From NCBI GenBank assembly GCA_964397775.1, contig CAYNKL010000029.1, positions 1-31,816 of the forward strand: a stretch of 31,816 bases of DNA. Direction: 5' to 3'. Position 1 is the first letter of the stretch, and every line of letters starts with the position of its first letter. The translations under genes and the position numbers were made by a program. The notes below the pieces were generated by a model. The model was given only the letters and a program-made list of their open reading frames with translations. It made no database searches and had not been told where the DNA came from. Of the stretch, positions 22,292 to 29,823 are shown one piece after another. The DNA is from Allosediminivita sp964397775. Its GTDB lineage: Bacteria; Pseudomonadota; Alphaproteobacteria; Rhodobacterales; Rhodobacteraceae.

Positions 22292-23047
22292 ATGGTAAAC
22301 GGTGACTTGGCCGGTGTGATCTGGGCGGCGCTCGCCCTCGCACTCGGCGGTATTCTCAAGGGCGCGACGGGCGCCGGTGCGCCCATCATTGCAGTGCCGG
22401 TGATCGCGCTGTTCCACGACGTGCCCACGGCGGTGGTCGCCCTGGTGCTGCCCAACTGCTTCTCGAACCTCTGGCAAAGCTGGACCTACCGCAAAAGCAT
22501 CCCCGAGGGCGCATTCGCCTGGGCCTTTGCCGGTGCGGGGCTGGTGGGGGCACTCGCGGGCACGGTCATGCTGGCGAGCTTCACGCCGCAGATCCTGCTG
22601 CTGATGGTGGCGGGCGTGGTCTTTCTCTATATCGCCTTCCGCCTGGCCCGGCCCGGCTGGCGCCTGCCATTCGAGACCGCCCGGCGCATTGTTCTGCCCG
22701 CGGGCCTCGCCGCGGGCATCCTGCAAGGGGCCACCGGGGTGAGCGCCCCGGTCTCGATCACCTTCCTCAACGCCATCGGCTTCGAGCGGCGGGTCTTCAT
22801 CGGCACGATCTCGATCTTCTTCCTGGCGATGACCCTGATCCAGATCCCTCTGCTAATCGGCTACGGGATGCTGACGCCCCACCTTGCGCTGCTCAGCGCC
22901 GCAGCGCTGCTGCCGATCCTGGGCGGCATGCCCATCGGCGCGGCGCTCGCGCAGCGCATCCGGCGCGAGGTCTTCGACAAGGTGATCCTCGCCCTGCTCG
23001 CCGTGGTCGCCGCGCGCCTCGCCTGGAGCGCGCTCGGCTCGTTCTGA
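22292..23047 (+). CDS. TauE/SafE-family (TSUP) membrane permease
   Basis: A 251-residue inner-membrane protein with about eight hydrophobic segments. TSUP members export or import sulfite, sulfoacetate or organic anions; the substrate here is unknown. The family's internal duplication is visible: GGILKGATGAGAPIIAVP (about residues 19-36) and AGILQGATGVSAPVSITF (about 147-164). The ATG at 22292 begins MVNGDLAGVIWAAL and has only a weak ribosome binding site; an in-frame GTG upstream at 22217 overlaps lysR and adds a hydrophilic stretch. It probably shares a transcript with the LysR gene. It ends four bases before the convergent SRAP gene, with no terminator between them. Confidence 0.9.
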   Translation: MVNGDLAGVIWAALALALGGILKGATGAGAPIIAVPVIALFHDVPTAVVALVLPNCFSNLWQSWTYRKSIPEGAFAWAFAGAGLVGALAGTVMLASFTPQILLLMVAGVVFLYIAFRLARPGWRLPFETARRIVLPAGLAAGILQGATGVSAPVSITFLNAIGFERRVFIGTISIFFLAMTLIQIPLLIGYGMLTPHLALLSAAALLPILGGMPIGAALAQRIRREVFDKVILALLAVVAARLAWSALGSF

Positions 23048-23051
23048 GGGC

Positions 23052-23717
23052 TCAGTCCTCGAACGGTTCGATCAGCTCGGGCCCGCTGGCGCGGTTGGAG
23101 TTCACCTTCGGATCGACCCGGTGAAACCGCAGTGCATCCTCGGGCGCGGCCTGCATCAGGGTCGCGGCCCCGTGGCCTTCCTCGCCCAGCCACTTGGCCC
23201 AAGTCTCGGGCGACAGCACCACGGGCATCCGGTGATGGATGCGCGACATGGCCGTGTTGGCGCCGGTGGTGACGATGGCGCAGGTGCGGAACCCCTCGCC
23301 GTCGCGGTCCCAGTCCTGCCAGATCCCGGCAAAGGCCAGCACCTCGCCCTCGGCGGGCTGGATGAACCACGGCAGGCGGTTGCCCTCGGCGTCCTTGGTC
23401 CATTCGTAGAAGCCGCTCGCCGGGATCAGGCAGCGGCGGTGGCGGCAGGCCTCGCGGAAGGCGGGTTTTTCGGCGATGCTTTCGGCGCGCGCGTTGATCA
23501 GCAGCGGGCCGTCGTTGGTGGCCTTGTACCAGTGAGGCAGGAAACCCCAGCGCATCGCGGTCAGCCGCCGCGTGCCGCCCTCGCTCAGCACCGCGACAAC
23601 ATCGTTGGTGGGGCAGACGTTGTAGTTCGGGATCGGCGGCAGATCGTTGCCCGGCACCGCGTCGAAGATCGAGGTCATCGCCTCGCGCGGGAGGGTGACG
23701 GCGAAGCGCCCGCACAT
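23052..23717 (-). CDS. SRAP family protein (YedK/HMCES-like abasic-site crosslinker)
   Basis: A 221-residue cytoplasmic protein that forms a thiazolidine crosslink with abasic sites in single-stranded DNA and so shields them. The essential cysteine is C2 of the start MCGRFAV, exposed after methionine removal. Other active-site residues match YedK: N75 and R77 (NARAES), E105 (GFYEW), and H161 in HHRMPVVL. The start at 23717 is fixed by this chemistry, since C2 must follow Met1. It is two bases downstream of the methyltransferase stop, so the pair are likely co-transcribed. A role in SOS or repair is known for the family; no LexA box is visible nearby. Confidence 0.96.
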   Translation of the reverse strand: MCGRFAVTLPREAMTSIFDAVPGNDLPPIPNYNVCPTNDVVAVLSEGGTRRLTAMRWGFLPHWYKATNDGPLLINARAESIAEKPAFREACRHRRCLIPASGFYEWTKDAEGNRLPWFIQPAEGEVLAFAGIWQDWDRDGEGFRTCAIVTTGANTAMSRIHHRMPVVLSPETWAKWLGEEGHGAATLMQAAPEDALRFHRVDPKVNSNRASGPELIEPFED

Positions 23718-23719
23718 GC

Positions 23720-24910
23720 CTAGCGCGCGCCCAGCGAGGAATAGAGCATCAGCCCCCAGTCCGTCAGCTCGCGCGAGACCCGCCCCCAGAGCCCGCCGAA
23801 GCGCAGCGGGTCCATGCCCTGCCCGATCTCGGTCAGGCTGCGCCGCCCGTCGACGCGCGCCAACAGCGGCGCCGCCTCGCGCGGCAGGGTGATCTCGGCC
23901 TGCACCTCGCGCAGCTTCACCGGCAGCGCCCTGCCCTGCGACACGGCCTTGGCCAGGGGCCCCGCCTTCACCCCGCGAAGGTGCGGGACCAGCGCGCGGT
24001 TCGAACCGCTTGCCACCGGGCGGGGCTCCTCGGCCGGGACGGCATAGGCGATGTGCATCCGGATCGTGCCGCGTAGCTTCTCGGCCACTTCCATGACGGT
24101 CAGGTCGTCCATGCCCTCGGGGCGTTCCGCGATGCGCGACAGATCGTAGAGCGCGGGAGTTGTGAAGCCCTGCAGCGCCCAGCCGGTGCGCTCCAGCGTC
24201 TCGACCAGATCACGGAGACCATAGGCCCTGTCCTGACCGTGCAGCAGCAGATCATAGAACCCCGCGTCCGAGGCGCGGTGATCGCCAAGGTTGGTGTTTG
24301 CAGCGAACGGGTGGCCCGGCGGCAAGGCGGCGACGATGTCCTTGGCCCGCGCCAGCCGCTCCGCTGGGGGCACCCCCTCGAAAAGCGCGCCGAAGGCCTC
24401 TTGCAGGGGGTAGACGCCGGAGCGGCCATAGGGCGCATAGACCATGAAGCCGAGCCCACCGCCCGGCGCCAGCGCCGCGCGCAGGGCGCGAAAGCCCTCG
24501 TCCGGCTCCGGCAGATGGTGCAACACGCCGCAGCAGTCGATGTAATCGAAGGGGCCGAAGTCCGGCGCCTCCTGCAGCACACCGGTGTGAAAGGTGATCC
24601 GGGTCAGGCCCCGCGCCGCCGCGCGCGCCTCGGCAACCTGTCGCGAGGCGGTGGAAAGGTCGATGTAGGTGATCTGATGATCCACACCCGCGCGGTCCAG
24701 CAGCGTGGCCAACTGGATCAGCCCGTCGCCGGTGCCGCCCCCCGCGACCAGCGCCCGGAAGGGTTGCGACCAGTCGCGCCGCCCACCGAACAGCCAGTGG
24801 TCGATCTCGAGCGGATGCGAGGGCGAGCCGGTGATGAGCCGCTTGGCCTCGTCCGCCGGATTGCGCTCCGGATAGGGGTATGTCTCGTACTGTTCCCGCG
24901 TGCTGACCAT
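23720..24910 (-). CDS. Class I SAM methyltransferase with a C-terminal extra domain
   Basis: A 396-residue cytoplasmic protein. Residues about 1-45 (MVSTREQYETYPYPERN) are a conserved lead-in, motif I of the Rossmann fold is LVAGGGTGDGLIQLA near 54-68, YIDLS is motif II, and DYIDCCGVLHHL is motif IV near 125. The substrate is unknown. After residue about 300 comes an unrelated region ending LARVDGRRSLTEIGQGM and RELTDWGLMLYSS, which looks like a winged-helix/PqqD-type fold; that reading is tentative. The start at 24910 follows GAGGGCAGG. Its stop is two bases upstream of the SRAP start. A long upstream extension of the frame is a shadow of other genes. Confidence 0.86.
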   Translation of the reverse strand: MVSTREQYETYPYPERNPADEAKRLITGSPSHPLEIDHWLFGGRRDWSQPFRALVAGGGTGDGLIQLATLLDRAGVDHQITYIDLSTASRQVAEARAAARGLTRITFHTGVLQEAPDFGPFDYIDCCGVLHHLPEPDEGFRALRAALAPGGGLGFMVYAPYGRSGVYPLQEAFGALFEGVPPAERLARAKDIVAALPPGHPFAANTNLGDHRASDAGFYDLLLHGQDRAYGLRDLVETLERTGWALQGFTTPALYDLSRIAERPEGMDDLTVMEVAEKLRGTIRMHIAYAVPAEEPRPVASGSNRALVPHLRGVKAGPLAKAVSQGRALPVKLREVQAEITLPREAAPLLARVDGRRSLTEIGQGMDPLRFGGLWGRVSRELTDWGLMLYSSLGAR

Positions 24911-24966
24911 CTGCCTGCCCTCTTGCCCGGGCGCCAGACTGGCACGGCGGCGCGGGAAGGCCAAGA

Positions 24967-25272
24967 TCAGCGGCGGCGCCCTCGGGCCATCTCGAGCCGC
25001 GCCTCGGTCATGGAGATATCGGCGATGATGCGGCGCCGCTCGTCCCGGTCCGAGGCTTCGCGCAGTTCCTCGCGCAGGCGGGCCAGCTCGCGGCTCATGG
25101 CCACCTCGGGCGGCACCGCGTGGTTGTCCTTGAGGATGCGGTTCAGCACGGCGTTCTCGGGATCGTCGCAGGGCGGCAGCGGCTTGCCCGCGCCGGGCAG
25201 ATTGTCGAACTCGCCCCGCGCCTCGGCCTCGGCGATGCGGGCAGAGATCAGGTCGATCAGAGGGTGATCCAT
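24967..25272 (-). CDS. DUF1992 (DnaJ-homologue subfamily) protein
   Basis: A 101-residue cytoplasmic protein of the DUF1992 family. The diagnostic stretch EARGEFDNLPGAGKPLP lies at residues about 16-32, and LNRILKDNHAVPPEV near 44-58 is the second conserved block. The rest is a charged helix (RELARLREELREASDRDERRR) and a basic tail. The function is unknown; eukaryotic DNAJC28 shares this domain without a defined role. The ATG at 25272 is the conserved start. It is divergent from the DUF4405 gene and 56 nt upstream of the methyltransferase gene, possibly in the same operon with it and the SRAP gene. Confidence 0.92.
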   Translation of the reverse strand: MDHPLIDLISARIAEAEARGEFDNLPGAGKPLPPCDDPENAVLNRILKDNHAVPPEVAMSRELARLREELREASDRDERRRIIADISMTEARLEMARGRRR

Positions 25273-25339
25273 GGCGGCCTCCTGTCGCGGACGCCCTGAA
25301 GATAGGGGCTTTTCCCCAGCCGCGAAAGATCCCTGCGAC

Positions 25340-25355
25340 GGAACCTGCAGGCTCC
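25340..25355. promoter_or_regulatory. Palindrome in a divergent promoter region
   Basis: GGAACCTGCAGGCTCC is a near-perfect 16-nt inverted repeat (one mismatched pair) centred on CTGCAG. It lies midway between the divergent DUF1992 and DUF4405 genes, in a 124-nt gap without other features, and might be an operator. No protein can be assigned to it. Confidence 0.3.
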
Positions 25356-25396
25356 GGCGTATCAGGAACATCAACACCGGCAGAGAGAGGCACGCC

Positions 25397-25894
25397 ATGA
25401 CCCTTCCCATGCGCAGCTGGGCCACGCCCCTGACCGCCGCCACCTTCATGGTCGGCGGAGTGACAGGGCTGCTCCTGTTCTTTCACGCCCCCGGCACGCT
25501 GTCGCGCGTCGCCCACGAATGGATCGGGCTCGCGATCGTGGCGGCCGTGGCCCTGCACCTTGCCGTCAACTGGCGGCCGCTGAAGAGCTATCTCCGCAAA
25601 CCGGTCGGGGCCTCGATCCTGGGGCTCGGGCTTGTGGCAACATTGCTGACCGCAATCCCACTGACCGGCACGGGTGCGCCGCAGCTCAATCCACGCGCCA
25701 TCTTCGGCGCGATGGAAACCGCATCGCTTTCGGCGCTGGCTGGCGTGGTCGGCACCGCGCCCGAGGCGCTTGTCACGGACCTGCGCTCCGCCGGCTTCGA
25801 CAGCGCGACGCTTGCCGCCAGCCCTGCCGAGATCGCCGCCGCCACGGGCGCCAATCCGGCGGCTGTCCTCGCCGTGGTCTTTGCCCGCGACTGA
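25397..25894 (+). CDS. DUF4405-type membrane protein with a C-terminal helical segment
   Basis: A 165-residue integral membrane protein. Residues about 1-95 hold three hydrophobic helices (WATPLTAATFMVGGVTGLLLFF, WIGLAIVAAVALHLAVN, SILGLGLVATLLTAIPLTG). The first half resembles DUF4405 membrane proteins, in which histidines such as those of FFHAPG, HEWIG and HLAVNW could bind haem b; haem binding is inference. Residues about 110-165 are soluble, alanine-rich and helical (LSALAGVVGTAPEALVTDLRSAG), resembling short repeats. The ATG at 25397 follows GAGAGAGG. It is convergent with the 5'-nucleotidase gene, with a terminator for that gene between them. The function is unknown. Confidence 0.82.
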   Translation: MTLPMRSWATPLTAATFMVGGVTGLLLFFHAPGTLSRVAHEWIGLAIVAAVALHLAVNWRPLKSYLRKPVGASILGLGLVATLLTAIPLTGTGAPQLNPRAIFGAMETASLSALAGVVGTAPEALVTDLRSAGFDSATLAASPAEIAAATGANPAAVLAVVFARD

Positions 25895-25907
25895 CCGCAA
25901 ACGAAAA

Positions 25908-25929
25908 CGGGCGCCCCGAAGGGCGCCCG
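25908..25929 (-). terminator. Intrinsic terminator of the 5'-nucleotidase gene
   Basis: A perfect 9-bp stem CGGGCGCCC/GGGCGCCCG closes a four-base loop. On the minus strand it is followed by TTTTCGTTT. It lies 23 nt past the 5'-nucleotidase stop. It may also serve weakly for the convergent DUF4405 gene, but no T run exists on that side. Confidence 0.85.
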
Positions 25930-25951
25930 CGTGTTGGTCACCCCGAAGGGA

Positions 25952-27517
25952 TCACTCGGCCTCAACCACCGTGATCCGGCCGTCGGTGTAGGGCTCGTAG
26001 GGCGTGTTGTCGGCAAGGTATTCCGCCGTCACATCCGCCAGGTCCGGGCCATAGTCGTAGGCGTTCTCAGCATCCTTGAACATCGCGTAGCCGTCGCCGC
26101 CGTTGCGCACATAGTTGTTGGACACCAGCATATAGGAGGCCTGCGCGTCGATGGGCTCGCCCGCGATCATCACCTCGGAGATGCGGCTGCCGACCTCGGC
26201 CGAGGGATCGACGGTAAAGCTCATGCCCGCGACCTGCGGGAAGCGGCCGCCGCCGTCTTCCATCTGGCTCACGCCGTTTTCCAGCGCCTCGACGATGGTC
26301 TCACCGGTGACCTCGAAGGTCGAGAGCGTGTTCTGGAAGGGCAGCACGGTCAGCACTTCGCCCATGGTGATCTCGCCCGCGTCGATCGAGGCGCGCAGAC
26401 CGCCACCGTTGGTGATCGCGGCCACGACACCCTGATCGGCCACACGGTCGAGCATGGCATCGGCCACCAGCACACCCATCGGGCATTCCACCGCGCGGCA
26501 GACCGTGCGGTCACCCTCGATCGGCGCCGAGGTCTCGGCCACGACCTGGTTGCGGATCTCGTCGAGCGGTTCGGCCGCCTCGGCGATGCGCGACTTGACG
26601 GCCTCGTCCTCGGTCACGGCGGCGTCCATGATGATCGGGGCGCCGCTGGCCTCGATCACCTTGCCCTCGTCGTCGAAGGTCACGTTCAGCTCGCCCAGGA
26701 ACTTGCCGTAGGCATAGGCCGACACGATGGCGGTGTCGCCGACCATGGTCGGATAGGGGCCCTCGGCACCTTCCATGTCACCCAGCAGGGTGTTGGTGTG
26801 GCCGCCCACGATCACATCGACGCCGGTGGTGTTCTCGGCCACGGTCTGGTCGACCGAGTAGCCCGAGTGCGACAGCACGACGATCTTGTTGACGCCTTCC
26901 TCGGTCAGCTTGTCGACCTCGGCCTGCACCGCCTCGGAGGGATCCGAGAAGGTCACGTTCGGCCCGGGCGAGGACAGCTCGTCGGTGTCCTCGGGGGTCA
27001 GGCCGATCAGGCCGATCTTCTCGCCGTCCTTCTCGATGATGGTCGACTTCATGATCGCGTCGGCCAGCAGCTCCTCGCCCGACACGTCGGCGTTCGACAT
27101 CAGCACCGGGAATTCCACCGCGTCGACAAAGCCGCGCAGTACCTCGGGGCCGTCGTCGAACTCGTGGTTGCCCACGGTCATCGCGTCGTAACCCATCTGG
27201 TTCATCATCTCGGCGGCGAGCTTGCCCTTGTAGTAGGTGTAGAAGAGCGTGCCCTGGAACTGGTCACCCCCGTCCACCAGCAGGTGGTTGGGGTTACTCT
27301 CCTTCGCCTCGGAAATGGCCGTCATCAAGCGCGCCGAGCCGCCAAAGCACTCGCCGGCCTGGTTGTCCTCTTCCGAACAGCCCGAATCATACTTGCTGAT
27401 CGGCTCGAACCGCGCGTGGAAGTCGTTGGTGTGCAGGATGGTCAGCGAATAGTCGGCGCTCGCCGCACCGGCCGCCACCATGAGCGCCGCGGCACTCGTC
27501 ATCAGGCGAAGGGACAT
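25952..27517 (-). CDS. Periplasmic 5'-nucleotidase/UshA-type metallophosphatase
   Basis: A 521-residue periplasmic enzyme that should hydrolyse nucleotides to nucleosides and phosphate for salvage. A signal peptide covers about residues 1-21, with cleavage likely after ASA. The metallophosphoesterase domain contains HTNDFHARFEP, DGGDQFQGT, GNHEFDDGP, SHSGYSVD and GGHTNTLLG, the metal and active-site motifs. The C-terminal substrate-binding domain (about 340-521) includes NGGGLRASIDAGEITMG, typical of 5'-nucleotidases and UDP-sugar hydrolases. Two cysteine pairs (GCSEEDNQAGEC and TVCRAVEC) probably form disulfides in the periplasm. A candidate promoter lies at 27553-27581 and a terminator at 25908-25929, so it is likely monocistronic. 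I did not assign a symbol because ushA, nucA and related names are used interchangeably. Confidence 0.94.
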   Translation of the reverse strand: MSLRLMTSAAALMVAAGAASADYSLTILHTNDFHARFEPISKYDSGCSEEDNQAGECFGGSARLMTAISEAKESNPNHLLVDGGDQFQGTLFYTYYKGKLAAEMMNQMGYDAMTVGNHEFDDGPEVLRGFVDAVEFPVLMSNADVSGEELLADAIMKSTIIEKDGEKIGLIGLTPEDTDELSSPGPNVTFSDPSEAVQAEVDKLTEEGVNKIVVLSHSGYSVDQTVAENTTGVDVIVGGHTNTLLGDMEGAEGPYPTMVGDTAIVSAYAYGKFLGELNVTFDDEGKVIEASGAPIIMDAAVTEDEAVKSRIAEAAEPLDEIRNQVVAETSAPIEGDRTVCRAVECPMGVLVADAMLDRVADQGVVAAITNGGGLRASIDAGEITMGEVLTVLPFQNTLSTFEVTGETIVEALENGVSQMEDGGGRFPQVAGMSFTVDPSAEVGSRISEVMIAGEPIDAQASYMLVSNNYVRNGGDGYAMFKDAENAYDYGPDLADVTAEYLADNTPYEPYTDGRITVVEAE

Positions 27518-27552
27518 GAGGAACCTCTCTGTCGGGATTATTTTCTGGAAAG

Positions 27553-27581
27553 ATGGTGCAACGGCGCCCCCTGCAAGTCAA
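27553..27581 (-). promoter_or_regulatory. Candidate promoter of the 5'-nucleotidase gene
   Basis: On the minus strand TTGACT (27576-27581) is followed after exactly 17 nt by CACCAT (27553-27558), a weak -10. The predicted start would give a leader of about 30 nt. No recognisable PHO box is seen. Confidence 0.48.
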
Positions 27582-27679
27582 AGGCGCAAATCACGGGTGG
27601 CCCTCGCGTCACCCTGCGGCGCCTCCGAGGCGTGCAGGGGGTATTGACCGGCCCGCCCCCGCGCGGCACAGCAGGAGAC

Positions 27680-28018
27680 ATGATGATCTACAAGGTTCTG
27701 CGCGCCGAGGAATGGAAGGCGCTCGAGACGGCGGGCGAAACGCCCGGCGCCCCGATCGATATCGCCGACGGCTTCGTGCATTTCTCCACCGCAGCGCAGC
27801 TGCGCGGCACGCTCGACAAGCACTTTGCCGGGCTCGACGGGCTGGTGCTGCTTGCCTTCGACCCAGATGCGATGGGCCCCGCGCTGAAGTGGGAACCCTC
27901 GCGCGGCGGCGATCTCTTCCCGCACTTTTACGGCCCGCTGCGCCTGTCGGACGTTGTCTCCTCGCGCCCCATCCCGCTCGGCCCAGATGGCCACCTGCTG
28001 CCGGACGACATGGCATGA
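27680..28018 (+). CDS. DUF952 family protein
   Basis: A 112-residue cytoplasmic protein of the DUF952 family, whose function is unknown. Conserved features are the start MMIYKVLRAEEW, DGFVHFSTAAQL (about 31-42), LVLLAFDP, LKWEPSRGGDLFPHFYGPL (about 70-88), and the RPIPLGPDG end. The conserved histidines and acidic residues hint at a catalytic or binding pocket, without proof. Two ATGs are possible (27680 and 27683) after CAGGAG; the first is used here. Its stop overlaps the pyrD start (ATGA), so it is probably translated together with pyrD. In roseobacter-type genomes this pair is typically adjacent; this is a recollection, not something the window proves. Confidence 0.9.
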   Translation: MMIYKVLRAEEWKALETAGETPGAPIDIADGFVHFSTAAQLRGTLDKHFAGLDGLVLLAFDPDAMGPALKWEPSRGGDLFPHFYGPLRLSDVVSSRPIPLGPDGHLLPDDMA

Positions 28019-29073
28019 AGCTGCTCGAGCGGGCCGGCATGGCCGTGCTGAAGCGGATGGACCCGGAAAATGCCCACGCCATGGCGCTGCAGGCCTTGCG
28101 CGCGGGCGTCGCCCATGGCCCCGGTCTCGTGACCTCGCCGCGGCTGCGCTGCACGCTGGCGGGGCTGTCGCTCACCAACCCGCTGGGCCTCGCCGCCGGT
28201 TTCGACAAGAACGCCGTGGCGCTGCAGGGGCTATCCCGCGCGGGCTTCGGCTTTGCCGAAGTCGGCGCCGTCACGCCCCACCCGCAGCCCGGCAACCCGC
28301 GCCCACGGCTCTTCCGCCTGCCCGAGGACGGCGCCGTCATCAACCGCTTCGGCTTCAACAACGAGGGCATGGAGGCCATGGCCGGGCGCCTCGCCACACG
28401 CCCCCGGGACCTTGTCCTCGGCCTCAACCTCGGGGCCAACAAGGACAGCACAGACCGTGCCCGCGACTACGTGCAGGTGCTGACCCGCTGCGGCCCGATG
28501 ATCGACTTCGCCACCGTCAACGTGAGCTCCCCCAACACCGAGAAACTGCGCGACCTGCAGGGCAAGGAGGCGCTCGCCGCCCTGCTCGCCGGCGTCATGG
28601 AGGCGCGCGCCGGCCTGCCCCGGCAGATCCCCGTCTTCCTCAAGATCGCCCCCGATCTGGACGACGCGGGCCTGCGCGACGTGGCTGATGTCGCGCGCGC
28701 CTCGGGCATCTCGGGCATCATCGCCACCAACACCACCCTCTCGCGCGACGGGCTGCGCTCGCCCCATGCCTCCGAGGCAGGCGGCCTCTCGGGTCGACCG
28801 CTCTTCGACCGCTCCACCCGCGTCCTCGCGCGGCTGTCGCAACTGACCGAGGGACAGATCCCGCTGATCGGCGTGGGTGGCGTTGCCTCGGCCGAGGACG
28901 CCTATGCCAAGATTCGCGCCGGCGCCTCGGCGGTGCAGCTTTACACGGCGCTCGCGCTGAAGGGCCTCAGCCTCGGGGAAGAGATCATCCGCGGGCTCGA
29001 CACGCTGCTCGCCCGCGACGGCTATGAGAACGTGGCCGAGGCTGTGGGCACCCGCCGCGACGACTGGATCTAG
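28015..29073 (+). CDS. pyrD: Dihydroorotate dehydrogenase (quinone), class 2
   Basis: A 352-residue inner-membrane-associated flavoprotein that oxidises dihydroorotate to orotate in pyrimidine synthesis and passes electrons to the quinone pool. The N-terminal amphipathic helices (MKLLERAGMAVLKRMDPENAH) mark class 2 and bind the membrane. AAGFDKNAVAL is near residue 60, the TPHPQPGNPRPRLFRL motif near 88-102, and the catalytic serine is S172 in NVSSPNT. FMN-binding elements include TNTTLSRDGL and IGVGGVASAEDAY near the end. The ATG at 28015 overlaps the DUF952 stop. It is convergent with trpF and shares the stop CTAG with it, without a separate terminator. Confidence 0.97.
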   Translation: MKLLERAGMAVLKRMDPENAHAMALQALRAGVAHGPGLVTSPRLRCTLAGLSLTNPLGLAAGFDKNAVALQGLSRAGFGFAEVGAVTPHPQPGNPRPRLFRLPEDGAVINRFGFNNEGMEAMAGRLATRPRDLVLGLNLGANKDSTDRARDYVQVLTRCGPMIDFATVNVSSPNTEKLRDLQGKEALAALLAGVMEARAGLPRQIPVFLKIAPDLDDAGLRDVADVARASGISGIIATNTTLSRDGLRSPHASEAGGLSGRPLFDRSTRVLARLSQLTEGQIPLIGVGGVASAEDAYAKIRAGASAVQLYTALALKGLSLGEEIIRGLDTLLARDGYENVAEAVGTRRDDWI

Positions 29074-29741
29074 AGCCGCGGCACCGCGGCCGCATCCCGC
29101 GCGGCGGCGACGAAGTCACGGATCAGGCCTGCGTCCTTCACCCCGCGCTCGACCTCGACACCCGTCGACACGTCGATCTGCTGCGCGCCGGTCAGCGACA
29201 CGGCTTCGGCGACATTCTCCGGGGTCAGCCCGCCGGCCAGCATCCAAGGGCGCGGAAAGCGCCGCCCTGCCACCAGCCGCCAGTCGAAGGCCAGCCCGTT
29301 GCCGCCCGGCAGGGGCGCCTCCTTCGGCGGCTTCGCGTCGATCAGAAGCTGGTCGGCGACCTGGCCGTAAAGCTCCACCTCGGCGAGGTCCGCTTCGTCG
29401 GCGACGCCCACCGCCTTCATCACCGGCAGGCCGTAGCGGGCCCGCACCTCGGCCACCCGCTCGGGGCTCTCGCTGCCATGAAGCTGCAGGATGTCGAGCG
29501 GCACCTTCGCCGTGATCTCGTCCAGCAGCGCATCGTCGGGGTTCACCACGAGCCCCACCTTGGCCAGGCCCAGCGGCGTGTCCACGGCCAGCTGGCGCGC
29601 GGTCTCGAGGCTGACATGACGGGGGCTCTTCTCGAAGAAGACAAAGCCGCAATAGGCGGCCCCCGCGCGCGCGGCCGCGTCGACGTCTTCGGGCCGGGAC
29701 AGGCCGCAGATCTTCACACGCATGTCGGACCGCATCGTCAT
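29070..29741 (-). CDS. trpF: Phosphoribosylanthranilate isomerase (TrpF)
   Basis: A cytoplasmic (beta/alpha)8-barrel enzyme that isomerises N-(5-phosphoribosyl)anthranilate in tryptophan synthesis. The catalytic cysteine is in the VKICGL motif, and the general-acid aspartate lies in the LLIDAKPP segment. QLHGSESPE and the phosphate-binding WMLAGGLTPENV and DVSTGVEVERGVKD at the end are family signatures. With the ATG at 29741 the protein has 223 residues. The ATGs at 29735 and 29723 would give 221 or 217 residues, and the latter begins exactly at the conserved RVKICG. I prefer 29741 because the AAGAAGAAG of the upstream repeat lies at ribosome-binding distance. trpB, trpA and trpC are not in the window. 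Confidence 0.95.
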   Translation of the reverse strand: MTMRSDMRVKICGLSRPEDVDAAARAGAAYCGFVFFEKSPRHVSLETARQLAVDTPLGLAKVGLVVNPDDALLDEITAKVPLDILQLHGSESPERVAEVRARYGLPVMKAVGVADEADLAEVELYGQVADQLLIDAKPPKEAPLPGGNGLAFDWRLVAGRRFPRPWMLAGGLTPENVAEAVSLTGAQQIDVSTGVEVERGVKDAGLIRDFVAAARDAAAVPRL

Positions 29742-29743
29742 TG

Positions 29744-29806
29744 CTTCTTCTTGGTACAAGTATCCCGGGGGAGTCGCGGCAGGGCCGCGACGGGGGCAGC
29801 GCCCCC
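29744..29806 (-). repeat. Two-hairpin AAGAAGAAG repeat, copy 3
   Basis: Read on the minus strand: stem 1 GGGGGC/GCCCCC (29801-29806, 29792-29797), stem 2 GTCGCGG/CCGCGAC (29785-29791, 29773-29779), then a 29-nt tail from TCCCCCGGG to AAGAAGAAG. It fills most of the gap between the lapA-like stop and trpF and ends two bases before the trpF ATG. Stem 2 is two pairs longer than in copies 1 and 2. Confidence 0.82.
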
Positions 29807-29823
29807 TACCCCGACATAGGTCG

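Noticed and set aside
25340..25362. EcfG-type stress promoter (GGAAC then CGTA)
   Set aside because: GGAAC and CGTAT are present but separated by 13 nt, too short for the 16-17 nt required by this sigma factor.
24911..25900. N-terminal extension of the methyltransferase frame to 25900
   Set aside because: The added sequence is antisense to the DUF4405 gene or out of frame with DUF1992 and contains no methyltransferase features.
27643..27672. Promoter for DUF952-pyrD based on TTGACC
   Set aside because: The -10 at the right distance is poor, and transcription would start on top of the ribosome binding site.
25931..27679. N-terminal extension of the DUF952 frame to 25931
   Set aside because: It is antisense to the 5'-nucleotidase gene. 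The DUF952 start at 27680 is preceded by a ribosome binding site.
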